Origin: Nostoc sp. NIES-4103
GTDB taxonomy: Bacteria > Cyanobacteriota > Cyanobacteriia > Cyanobacteriales > Nostocaceae
Length of the DNA: 64,000 nucleotides
Reading direction: 5' to 3'
NCBI RefSeq assembly: GCF_002368335.1
Contig: NZ_AP018288.1
Location: forward strand, 4,754,498-4,818,497
How positions within the stretch are numbered: position 1 is the stretch's first letter; the number at the start of each line of letters is the position of its first letter. The translations under genes were made by a program, and so were the position numbers. Shown one piece after another: positions 1-7,339 of this stretch. Under the pieces are notes generated by a model. The model made no database searches. It saw only the letters and a list, made by a program, of their open reading frames with translations, and was not told the DNA's origin.

Positions 1-680
1 CGATCAATAGCACTTTGTGGCTGTTTACCTGTTAATAAAAAGTATAAAGTTGCAGCTAGAGAATAAACATCAGTCCAAGGGCCACGCTGCGCCTGTTGTC
101 TAGCAGAGTTGGAATACAGTTCAATTGGTGTAAATTTGTCAACCCAATTACCGCGACTTGACACCGGATTATCAACGAATTTCCGTGCTAAGTCAAAGTT
201 GATTAAAACAACTTGATGTGTACCCGCCCGCAGAATAATATTTTCTGGTTTGACATCTCGATGTAAAAATTGTTGTTGATGCACTGCAATCAGGGCTTTA
301 CCAATTTGCTGTATGTAATTTAGCGCCTCTGATTCTGGGAGAAACCCTCGCGGCGGGACAATCTTAGCTAAATTATCACCTGGAATATACTCCATGACCA
401 TGCATTTTAAATCACCTTCTTCAAATGTCTCAATGACTTGGACAATATTCAGGTGTTTGCATAGTGCTAGTTTGCGTGATTCATCTGCAAAACCTGATTT
501 TAAGCGATCGCGTTCTTGGTTACTCAGTTGGTTAAGCAAATCAGGATTTAATGTTTTAATTACAACATCTTTGCCATCCAGATTTGCAGCCCGATAAGTA
601 ATGGCAAAGCGTCCCCGTCCTAACTCTTCTTTAATCTCATACTTATCGCGGTGTAACCTTTGTCCAACTCTCCAAATCAT
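1..680 (-). CDS. Serine/threonine protein kinase, N-terminal catalytic part (runs off the window edge)
   Basis: Hanks-type kinase that would phosphorylate Ser/Thr on unknown targets. The ATG is at 678-680 and the frame is open to base 1, giving about 226 residues. Visible in order: glycine loop ELGRGRFAITY, the ATP-anchoring Lys in VVIKTL, hinge VMEYIPGDNL, catalytic loop FLHRDVKPENIIL (codons near 254-262), and the PIE-type activation segment end found in cyanobacterial kinases (TPIELY). Oddity: the metal-binding DFG triad reads NFD (VVLINFDLAR, codons 192-200), so the canonical Asp is Asn and the Gly is Asp. The catalytic HRD Asp is intact. It could be a kinase with altered metal use or a pseudokinase. 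The C-terminal sensor part lies outside the window. Confidence 0.9.
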   Translation of the reverse strand, partial: MIWRVGQRLHRDKYEIKEELGRGRFAITYRAANLDGKDVVIKTLNPDLLNQLSNQERDRLKSGFADESRKLALCKHLNIVQVIETFEEGDLKCMVMEYIPGDNLAKIVPPRGFLPESEALNYIQQIGKALIAVHQQQFLHRDVKPENIILRAGTHQVVLINFDLARKFVDNPVSSRGNWVDKFTPIELYSNSARQQAQRGPWTDVYSLAATLYFLLTGKQPQSAID

Positions 681-749
681 GAATTGATCATCTCAAAGAC
701 TTGGATTAATTTTTACATATATACTAGTCCTAAATCATCTGTGAAAAAC

Positions 750-796
750 TCTCTTTATTCTCTCTGCGTTCTCTGCGCCTCTGCGGTTCGTTAAAA
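750..796. repeat. Dispersed intergenic repeat (CTCTGCG...GCGGTTCGTTAAA type)
   Basis: A block containing TCTCTGCGTTCTCTGCGCCT and then GCGGTTCGTTAAAA. Near-identical DNA recurs at 59391-59434, and related or inverted forms occur near 2841-2915, 35030-35105, 41895-41923, 48082-48110 and 26872-26932. It is non-coding here and sits between the kinase and the TRAP transporter genes. One relative is inside the metH reading frame. Confidence 0.7.
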
Positions 797-867
797 GAAA
801 ATATTTTTCACAACTCCCGCACGAATTGCTATAGTCATTTACGACAATTCATGAGGCGACATCACCT

Positions 868-1422
868 TTGGACAAACTATTAAAAATATCTAAATTCATT
901 GATAACTGCACCGAACGCATTGGACGATTGACTAGTTGGCTAGTCCTAGTCATGGTCATACTTGGTGTATGGAATGTTGTCGGGCGATATCTGGGGCGAA
1001 TTAGCGGTAATAACTTCACTTCCAATGCCTACATAGAAGCTCAATGGTATATCTTTGATATAATTTTTTTCTTGGGTGCAGGTTACGCCCTCAAGCATAA
1101 TGAACATGTGCGGGTGGATATTTTTTATAGTAATTGGCAGCGCAAACAGAAAGCACTTGCAGATTTGCTAGGAACAGTATTTTTTCTGATTCCCTTTTGT
1201 ATTTTGGTCATAATTTTTTCTTGGGATTCTATCTTAGCTTCCTGGCAAATTCGAGAAGGATCATCTGATCCTGGTGGCTTGCCGCGTTACCCAATTAAAG
1301 CCATGATTATTGTTGCCTTTGTTTTGCTGATTTTTCAAGGAATTTCTCAAGCGATTAAAAACTTGGCAATTCTTACTGGCAAACTAGAACCCCAGGAGGA
1401 AAATCATGACGCTGGCTTATGA
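868..1422 (+). CDS. dctQ: TRAP transporter small permease subunit (DctQ family)
   Basis: Small membrane subunit of a tripartite ATP-independent periplasmic transporter, which uses an ion gradient and a periplasmic binding protein. The 184-residue product has four hydrophobic segments (about residues 22-42, 63-80, 96-116, 143-163). The motifs WNVVGRYLG and EAQWYIFDIIFFLGAGYAL with NEHVRVDI are typical of DctQ. The start is a TTG at 868; the ATG at 851 is out of frame. It overlaps dctM by 17 nt. The arrangement dctQ-dctM on one strand and dctP convergent on the other matches the Anabaena PCC 7120 TRAP system reported to take up pyruvate and other monocarboxylate 2-oxoacids. That substrate is inferred here by analogy. 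Confidence 0.88.
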   Translation: MDKLLKISKFIDNCTERIGRLTSWLVLVMVILGVWNVVGRYLGRISGNNFTSNAYIEAQWYIFDIIFFLGAGYALKHNEHVRVDIFYSNWQRKQKALADLLGTVFFLIPFCILVIIFSWDSILASWQIREGSSDPGGLPRYPIKAMIIVAFVLLIFQGISQAIKNLAILTGKLEPQEENHDAGL

Positions 1423-2743
1423 ATGGCTAGGGCCTTTGATGTTTGCAGGCGCTTTGGTGTTGCTGTCGCTGGGATATCCGGTGGCTTTTTCGCTGGGTGG
1501 AGTAGCGATCGCATTTGGCATACTGGGAATTAGCTTAGGTGTATTTGACCCGATATTCCTCACCGCTATGCCCCAGCGGATTTTTGGCATCATGGCGAAT
1601 TATACCTTATTAGCCATTCCTTATTTCATCTTCATGGGGTCAATGCTAGAAAAATCTGGCATAGCTGAAAGGCTGTTGGAAACAATGGGGATTTTGTTGG
1701 GGCGGTTGCGTGGCGGTTTAGCGTTGGCTGTAGTGTTGGTTGGGGCAATGCTAGCAGCAACCACTGGTGTGGTAGCTGCCACAGTGGTAGCGATGGGTTT
1801 GATTTCCCTACCCATTATGCTGCGCTATGGCTACAACAAAGAATTAGCTACTGGTGTGATTGCGGCTTCGGGAACTTTAGGACAAATTATTCCGCCGAGT
1901 GTGGTTTTGGTAGTATTGGGGGATCAGTTGGGTGTATCGGTGGGTGATTTATTCATCGGTTCGGTGATTCCCGGTTTGATGATGGCTGGCGCGTTTGCTT
2001 TGCATGTGTTGATTGTGGCATTTTTGAAACCTGATGCCGCACCAGCTTTGCCTGCTGAGGTGCGAGATATTGGCGGGAAAGCTTTAGGAAAGCGAGTAAT
2101 TCAGGTGATGCTGCCACCTTTGATATTAATTTTATTAGTATTGGGAAGCATATTTTTTGGTATTGCCACACCAACAGAAGCAGGTGCAGTGGGTTGTGCA
2201 GGTGCGATCGCACTTGCAGCTGCCAACCGTCAACTCACGTTAGAATCTTTACGCCAGGTTTGTGATACCACCTTGCGAGTCAGCAGCATGGTGATATTTA
2301 TATTGTTTGGTTCCACAGCTTTTAGTTTAGTCTTTCGGGGATTGAACGGCGATCGCTTCATGTTAGATGTTCTCTCGAATCTTCCCGGCGGTCAAGCTGG
2401 CTTTTTGTTTGTCAGCATGGCGGTGGTTTTTATCCTGGGGTTTTTCATTGACTTTTTCGAGATTGCTTTTATTGTTGTGCCTTTATTTGTGCCGGTTGCT
2501 CAGACGTTAGGTATAGATTTGGTTTGGTATGGTGTAATCTTGGGAGCAAATTTACAAACTTCTTTTCTGACGCCTCCGTTTGGGTTTGCGCTGTTTTATC
2601 TGCGCGGTGTTGCACCAGCGGAGGTGACAACAGCAGATATTTATCGCGGTGCTGTACCGTTTATTTTGTTGCAACTGTTGGTGCTGGTGTTGATTATTGT
2701 TTTTCCTGGTATTGTTAGTTTTTTGCCTTCTTTGGGAAGCTAG
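1406..2743 (+). CDS. dctM: TRAP transporter large permease subunit (DctM family)
   Basis: The 445-residue multi-spanning membrane protein forms the transport channel of the TRAP system. Strongly hydrophobic throughout, it carries DctM signatures: an N-terminal segment with LSLGYPVAFSLGG, AATTGVVAATVVAMGLISLP, a GTLGQIIPPSVVLVVLGDQ segment and the late FFIDFFEIAFIVVPLFVPV and QTSFLTPPFGFALFYLRG stretches. The length fits the family. The ATG at 1406 follows a strong ribosome binding site (AGGAGGA) and overlaps dctQ, so the two are translationally coupled. It should work with DctQ and with the convergent DctP at 2990-4090. Confidence 0.93.
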   Translation: MTLAYEWLGPLMFAGALVLLSLGYPVAFSLGGVAIAFGILGISLGVFDPIFLTAMPQRIFGIMANYTLLAIPYFIFMGSMLEKSGIAERLLETMGILLGRLRGGLALAVVLVGAMLAATTGVVAATVVAMGLISLPIMLRYGYNKELATGVIAASGTLGQIIPPSVVLVVLGDQLGVSVGDLFIGSVIPGLMMAGAFALHVLIVAFLKPDAAPALPAEVRDIGGKALGKRVIQVMLPPLILILLVLGSIFFGIATPTEAGAVGCAGAIALAAANRQLTLESLRQVCDTTLRVSSMVIFILFGSTAFSLVFRGLNGDRFMLDVLSNLPGGQAGFLFVSMAVVFILGFFIDFFEIAFIVVPLFVPVAQTLGIDLVWYGVILGANLQTSFLTPPFGFALFYLRGVAPAEVTTADIYRGAVPFILLQLLVLVLIIVFPGIVSFLPSLGS

Positions 2744-2989
2744 TCGAAGAGTTAGGAGTTAGGAGTTAGGAGTTATGAGTTAAAGCAACCTTCTCAAAGT
2801 AGGTAAAGTTATGGTCAACAAATTTCTCTTTAATCTTTTTACTCTGCGTTCTCTGCGTCTGTGCGGTTAAATAAATTATTTCTAAACCACAGAAACGCGG
2901 AGATCACAGAGAGACAAGCAGAAATTTTATTTTTAAAACTAAATTCCAAACTCTAAACTACTAACTCCTAACTCCTAACTCCTAACTTT
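2744..2989. repeat. Convergent intergenic region with two nested inverted repeat families
   Basis: Between the convergent dctM and dctP stops. Outer arms: GTTAGGA-type heptamer repeats at about 2750-2782 and their complement CTAACTC at about 2961-2986. Inner arms: CTCTGCGTTCTCTGCGTCTG near 2841-2866 and an inverted relative (AACCACAGAAACGCGGAG...) at about 2884-2914. As RNA from either strand this could fold into a long hairpin and act as a two-way terminator. That role is inferred. Confidence 0.6.
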
Positions 2990-4090
2990 TTACTCCCTTG
3001 TCACAAAATTGGCATAACTCAATTCGTTGACGCGGTTCCAAGCGAAAATCTGCTGGCGGAAGGCTTTCCATTGTTCGTAAACTTGTTTGAAAGCTGCGTC
3101 TTTGCTGGCGTTTTCTTCAAATAAATCAAAAGAGATTTTTTGTGCTGCTTGCATAATATCTTGACTGTAAGGAACTAATTGAGTCCCACCTGCCAGTAAT
3201 CGTGTTAATGCTTGCCCATTCAAGTTATCGTATTCATTGAGCATATGCATGTTTGCATCTACTGTCGCTGTCTTGAGGATTGCTTGGTATTCTTTGGGTA
3301 GGCGTTTCCAGGCGTTGAGGTTGACTAAGACATCTAAAGTTGGGCCTGGTTCCCACCAACCGGGGTAATAATAGAATTTAGCAGCTTTATTTAAACCGAG
3401 TTTCTCATCATCGTAAGGGCCAACCCACTCAGCAGCATCAATTGCACCTCTATCTAATGCTAAGTACACTTCCCCACCTGGTAATACTTGCACGTTGACT
3501 CCCAAGCGAGACATGACTTCTCCACCTAAACCAGGTATTCGCATTTTCAAGCCTTTAAGGTCAGCAAGAGACTGGATTTCTTTTTTAAACCATCCTCCCA
3601 TTTGTGCGCCAGTACTGCCAGCGGGAAAACTAATCACGTTGAAGTTGGTATAAATTTTGTGTATGGCTTCTAGTCCACCGCCTTGATAAAGCCAAGCATA
3701 TTGTTGTTGGGCGTTTAAACCGAAGGGTACAGCAGTGGCAAAAGCTAAAGCCGGACTTTTACCGATGTAATAGTAACTCGATGTGTGACCGCATTCAATA
3801 GTCCCAGCTTGCACAGCATCCAAAACTTGCAACCCTGGTACTAATTCTCCAGCCGCGAACGGTGTAATCTGGAAACGTCCGTTAGTCATTTCGGCTACAC
3901 GCTTAGCAACTGTTTCTGCACCAATAAAAGTACCTAAAGACTTAGGCCAGCTAGTAGCCATCCGCCAACGAATATTAGGTAGTCCCGTTTGCACAGTTGG
4001 AGATTTAGTAGTTTGGCTACAGGAAGCTAGTGTAGCAGCAGTTGCCGTTGCGATCGCAGCACTATTCAAAACCTCTCGGCGTTTCATCAT
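2990..4090 (-). CDS. dctP: TRAP transporter substrate-binding protein (DctP/TakP-like)
   Basis: Periplasmic solute receptor of the TRAP system, 366 residues. The N-terminus has a twin-arginine-like KRREVL followed by an Ala-rich stretch and a lipobox-like LASC, so export through Tat and possibly lipid anchoring are likely. The body has TakP-type motifs: RWRMATSWPKSL, MRIPGLGGEVMSRLG with the ligand-binding Arg, LDRGAIDAAEWVGPYDDEKLG, and YYYPGWWEPGP. In TakP relatives the Arg and acidic residues hold the carboxylate of 2-oxoacids. Encoded convergently to dctQM. Substrate likely pyruvate-like, by analogy with the Anabaena system. Confidence 0.9.
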   Translation of the reverse strand: MMKRREVLNSAAIATATAATLASCSQTTKSPTVQTGLPNIRWRMATSWPKSLGTFIGAETVAKRVAEMTNGRFQITPFAAGELVPGLQVLDAVQAGTIECGHTSSYYYIGKSPALAFATAVPFGLNAQQQYAWLYQGGGLEAIHKIYTNFNVISFPAGSTGAQMGGWFKKEIQSLADLKGLKMRIPGLGGEVMSRLGVNVQVLPGGEVYLALDRGAIDAAEWVGPYDDEKLGLNKAAKFYYYPGWWEPGPTLDVLVNLNAWKRLPKEYQAILKTATVDANMHMLNEYDNLNGQALTRLLAGGTQLVPYSQDIMQAAQKISFDLFEENASKDAAFKQVYEQWKAFRQQIFAWNRVNELSYANFVTRE

Positions 4091-4292
4091 CTTGGTAATT
4101 CGTAATTCGTAATTCGTAATTCGTAATTAAAAAAGAATACAACCTATGTAACTCTGTGTCTTTGTGGTTAAAAAAAATTACTTAACCACAAAGACAAAAG
4201 TAAAAATTACCCCCTCATCTCCCTCATCTCCCTCATCCCCCTCATCCCCTTCATCCCCCCCTACTCCCCACTCCCCACTCCCTACTCCCTAA
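4091..4292. repeat. STRR arrays and a hairpin repeat upstream of dctP
   Basis: Contains the heptamer array (TAATTCG)n at about 4095-4129, an inverted repeat with arms GTCTTTGTGGTTAA (about 4158-4171) and TTAACCACAAAGAC (about 4182-4195), and a pyrimidine-rich CTCATCCC-type array from about 4208 to 4292. These are the short tandemly repeated repetitive sequences known from heterocystous cyanobacteria. The dctP promoter must lie within or across this segment. Confidence 0.8.
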
Positions 4293-4895
4293 TTAAGGAA
4301 CATTCATCCCGCGCTGCACTGCTGGACGCTGTTGCACTGTCTCCACCCAGCGTTTAAGATTTGGATGATTATCTAGGGTCAAGCCTTGAAATTGATAAAT
4401 TGCCACCCAAGGATAAGTCGCAATATCAGCTATGGAATAGTCACCGCAGATAAATTCATTGTCTGCCAATTGTTTATCTAACACGCCATAAATTCGCAGG
4501 GTTTCTTTTTCGTAGCGTTCGATAGCGTAGGAAATTTTTTCTGGTGCAAACTTTTTAAAGTGGTTGAGTTGTCCAAACATCGGCCCCACTCCCCCCATTT
4601 GGAACATCAGCCACTCTAGTACTTGAAAGCGTTGTTTTTGGTCAGTGGGTAGGAGTTTACCTGTTTTTTCTGCTAAGTAAATTAAAATAGCACCGGATTC
4701 AAAAACTGTGATGCCGATTTCTTGGTCAACAATTGCCGGAATTTTGCTGTTAGGGTTGATAGCAATGTATTCTGGTGTGAATTGCTCTTGTTTGGTAATG
4801 TCAATTTTGTGGACATTGTAGGGAAGTTCGACTTCTTCCAACATGATGGAAGCCTTGCGTCCGTTGGGTGTGGTGAAGGTGTAGAGGTCAATCAT
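4293..4895 (-). CDS. Glutathione S-transferase family protein
   Basis: Cytosolic GST-like enzyme of 200 residues that would conjugate or reduce substrates with glutathione. The thioredoxin-fold N-terminus begins MIDLYTFTTPNGRKASIMLE, followed by NPNSKIPAIVD (the cis-Pro loop) and ESGAILIYLAEKTGKLLP, which binds the gamma-glutamyl part. The helical C-terminal domain includes GGVGPMFGQLNHFKKFAPE, typical of the Nu/YfcG-like group. I chose the ATG at 4893-4895. The frame continues upstream to 5144, but only through the 21-bp repeat array, which encodes meaningless heptads, so that extension is rejected. Confidence 0.88.
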   Translation of the reverse strand: MIDLYTFTTPNGRKASIMLEEVELPYNVHKIDITKQEQFTPEYIAINPNSKIPAIVDQEIGITVFESGAILIYLAEKTGKLLPTDQKQRFQVLEWLMFQMGGVGPMFGQLNHFKKFAPEKISYAIERYEKETLRIYGVLDKQLADNEFICGDYSIADIATYPWVAIYQFQGLTLDNHPNLKRWVETVQQRPAVQRGMNVP

Positions 4896-4953
4896 GTGGT
4901 GATACCCTGGAATATTTAGGTTTTCGAGGGTAGTGTAGCTTGAATTGAGGTTC

Positions 4954-5205
4954 AAAGACTCATTCACGAGTATTAAAGATTCTCGCGCGAGTATTAAAGA
5001 CTCTCGCGCAAATATCAAAAACTCGTTCACGAGTATTAAAGACTCGTCCGCGAGTATCAAAGACTCTCGCGCGAGTATCAAACATTCGCCGACGAATATT
5101 AAACATTCATCCGTGAATATCAAACATTCACCCGTGAATATCAAACATTCTCGCGTGAATATCCAACATTCGCCCGTGAATATTAAACATTCGTGCGCGA
5201 GTTCC
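4954..5205. repeat. Twelve-unit 21-bp palindromic tandem repeat array
   Basis: Twelve contiguous 21-bp units (12 x 21 = 252 bp) upstream of the GST start. Each unit is AAA(G/C)A plus a 14-nt imperfect palindrome plus AT(C/T). Most of units 1-6 carry the outer arms ACTC...GAGT and units 7-11 carry ATTC...GAAT, so both arms change together. Inner positions covary too (ACTCG/CGAGT in units 4 and 5, ATTCG/CGAAT in unit 7, ATTCA/TGAAT in unit 8, ATTCAC/GTGAAT in unit 9). Because 21 is divisible by 3, frames stay open on both strands. Confidence 0.9.
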
Positions 5206-5471
5206 CATAACCGCCTTAGAATGAATTCTAAGGCTAATAGCTAAACTCAGCTAAAGCTGACTGAGTAATACCAATTTTCTAAAATCCGGCAACACATTCA
5301 AACCCCGAAACCCAGATACAATCTGAATTTCTAAATTGCAAATTGCGAATTAATATTAGTCCACTTTAGTGGAGTTAAGCTATTAGCCAAGAAATTTATT
5401 TATTGGCGGGAGATGGGGCAGGTGCAAAATTTGAGTTAATGGAATTTTAAGAGCGAAATTTTAGCTTTGTT
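5206..5471. other. Intergenic region bounded by inverted repeats
   Basis: Holds a perfect 10-bp inverted repeat with a 2-nt spacer (GCCTTAGAAT at 5213-5222 and ATTCTAAGGC at 5225-5234). It also holds a long-range inverted repeat: GGCTAATAGCTAAACTC at 5232-5248 pairs at 16 of 17 positions with the complement of 5372-5388. A smaller hairpin lies near 5358-5376. No gene is seen. It may be a small non-autonomous repeat element. Confidence 0.6.
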
Positions 5472-6632
5472 CTACTGCCAATGTTCGGGGCGTTGAAGAT
5501 TTTCCGGTAGCTCGGTTTTCTCGTCGCCTTGTGCCAATTCAATCTGCTGCTGTTCTAGATTTTCGGCTTTACTCAAGTCTGCCCCTTGCAGGTTGGCTCC
5601 TCTGAGGTCTGACCCTTGCAGGTTGGCTCCTCTGAGGTCTGCCCATTGCAGGTTGGCTTGGCTGAGGTCTGCCCCTTGCAAGTTGACTTTCCAGAGTTTT
5701 GCCCCTTGCAAGTTGGCTTTCCAGAGGTATACCCCTTGTAGGTTGTCATTGCTGAAGCCTGCGTCTTGTAAATTGACTTCACTCAGGTCTGCCCCTTGCA
5801 ACTCGGCTTTCCAGAGGTATACCCCTTGCAGGTTGGCTTGGCTGAGGTTTGCCTCTTGCAGGTTGACTTGCCAGACAAATGCCTCTTGCAACTCGGCTTG
5901 GGTGAGGTCTGCCCGTTGCAACTTGGCTTCGTTGAGGAATGCCCCTTGCAAGTTGGCTTTGCTGAGGTCTGCACCCCTGATATCGATATTATGTAAATCA
6001 AGCCTCTGATTTTCCTGTTCTGTGTCAGTATTGCGCCGTCCAATTACGGTAAGTGCTGCTTGAATATCTGTCTGAAGTTTTCGTTTTTCCTCTATTTCCT
6101 TTGGTTTTTTATAATTCCAACTATTGACTATTATTAATGACTCTGTATTTACTGTATTCTTCTCTGAAAAATCCTTTACAGGCGCATTCTCACGCACAAA
6201 AGCCGTAAGAACTTCCATGATTGTCCAGTGGTCATCTTTGGAATCTTTAGCAATTCGTTCTAACGTATAAATTGCTCCTAATCGCACTTCAATCTTGTCA
6301 CTTCCAAGCTGTTCAATAGCCTTTGCAAAGCGTTCTGTAATTTGTTTATCTTGTGCAGCCTCAGCATTTTTCAAAGCAGCAAAAGCACTTTTATCCATAG
6401 CTTCCCAACGCTTCGCCGCATAGTAAGCATTGATAAACACTGCAATGCCACCGAAAATTGTCGCAGTAGTTTTTAAGGCTTCCGTTTCATTTTTTAGTAA
6501 TTCATTTAAGTCTGATATTCGCCAGATAAACCAAGCAACAACAACTGATGAAATAATAAATAATGCAAATACAGTAAATGAAATTATAAATATTAACGAA
6601 TTACGCTGTGTGTCTGTATTATTTTCAGACAT
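5472..6632 (-). CDS. Membrane-anchored pentapeptide-repeat protein
   Basis: 386 residues. Two hydrophobic segments near the N-terminus (about residues 12-36 and 54-70) are followed by a soluble region with RFAKAIEQLGSDKIEVRLGA and HWTIMEVLTAFVRENAP. This is a conserved cyanobacterial module that normally precedes the repeats. Residues about 218-360 are tandem pentapeptides of the A(D/N)Lxx type (ANLQGADL, AKLQRADL, and so on) forming a right-handed quadrilateral beta-helix. The biochemical function is unknown; the topology suggests a membrane-tethered binding scaffold. The DNA of the repeat region is itself repetitive, which produces long antisense open frames that I ignore. Start ATG at 6630-6632. 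Confidence 0.85.
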   Translation of the reverse strand: MSENNTDTQRNSLIFIISFTVFALFIISSVVVAWFIWRISDLNELLKNETEALKTTATIFGGIAVFINAYYAAKRWEAMDKSAFAALKNAEAAQDKQITERFAKAIEQLGSDKIEVRLGAIYTLERIAKDSKDDHWTIMEVLTAFVRENAPVKDFSEKNTVNTESLIIVNSWNYKKPKEIEEKRKLQTDIQAALTVIGRRNTDTEQENQRLDLHNIDIRGADLSKANLQGAFLNEAKLQRADLTQAELQEAFVWQVNLQEANLSQANLQGVYLWKAELQGADLSEVNLQDAGFSNDNLQGVYLWKANLQGAKLWKVNLQGADLSQANLQWADLRGANLQGSDLRGANLQGADLSKAENLEQQQIELAQGDEKTELPENLQRPEHWQ

Positions 6633-7339
6633 AACCTTAATCTACCTCATCTCCAGAACTATTACGGAGACTTCGGTAAAAACTATAGCATTTTCTCAAA
6701 CTAGCCACTAGGCGACTATAAGTCGCGGCTACACAGGCAAAACCCGCCTGCGCGGGTTAAAAACCTTCGTTTTTCCTAGTCTACCCAGGCGGACGCGCGT
6801 TTGTATAGCTGCGATTTCTAATCGCCAGGGCTTCGATATAATCAAGTATGCAAGTACCGCGATCGCGCCCTAAATTCCATCAAATCTTTGCCGTTTTGGA
6901 AATAATTAAAAAATACAATGAAAGCTGATAAATATCCCTTTGCTCAAGAACTAATTACCGACACGGAAGGTAACATCCGTAACGATATTTATCGCTATTT
7001 CCCATAGGTTGCGATCGCTAACTCTTCAAGCGTGATCGCTATTTAATATCATGTTTTTAAAACTCAAAAAACTTGCTGTTAATTTTGGCACAAGCATTAA
7101 ACAGTTGTCCTGAAGCAATGTATCCCTCCAAAAGGGACAAAGCTTTAACCTACTGGTTTAACAGCCTGCCTAATTTCCAACCTTGCAGGGATTTACTAAA
7201 GTCCCCGCAATTGTGACGATTAAGCTAGAATTGTTAAAGGTTCTTTACAGAATTTGCCGATCGCCCACAATTCTGTTAAAAATGCCTAGCACACAAATGT
7301 AAATCTGAAAACCCCCTCTAAAGTTCACCAAAAGCCTCT
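6633..7339. other. Long intergenic region before typA
   Basis: About 700 bp without a full gene. It contains a C/G-rich hairpin-like stretch near 6715-6800 and HIP1-like sites. Nearer typA are an inverted GGGACAAAG-type segment and GGGATTTACTAAAGTCCC (about 7188-7205), a hairpin with arms GGGA(C/T)TT-like that could lie in the typA leader. No clear promoter could be assigned. A 29-codon possible gene remnant is listed separately. Confidence 0.5.
6918..7007 (+). pseudogene. Possible remnant of an antitoxin-like gene (29 codons)
   Basis: ATG to TAG encodes a 29-residue peptide beginning MKADKYPFAQELITD and ending DIYRYFP. The start resembles the first residues of cyanobacterial antitoxin-type proteins that continue with a DYQ-LLE helix, but that continuation is missing. 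It may be the 5' stump of a deleted gene, or chance. Family recognition rests on memory only, so confidence is low. Confidence 0.25.

Noticed and set aside
4954..5205. Possible CRISPR array
   Set aside because: Units are contiguous without unique spacers and there are no cas genes; the same holds for all heptamer arrays.
4945..5244. Forward open frame of 99 codons of IKDSRAS-type heptads
   Set aside because: It is the 21-bp repeat array read in frame; there is no ribosome site or non-repeat protein sequence.
5593..6009. Long forward open frame opposite the pentapeptide-repeat gene
   Set aside because: Antisense shadow produced by the periodic codons of the pentapeptide repeats.
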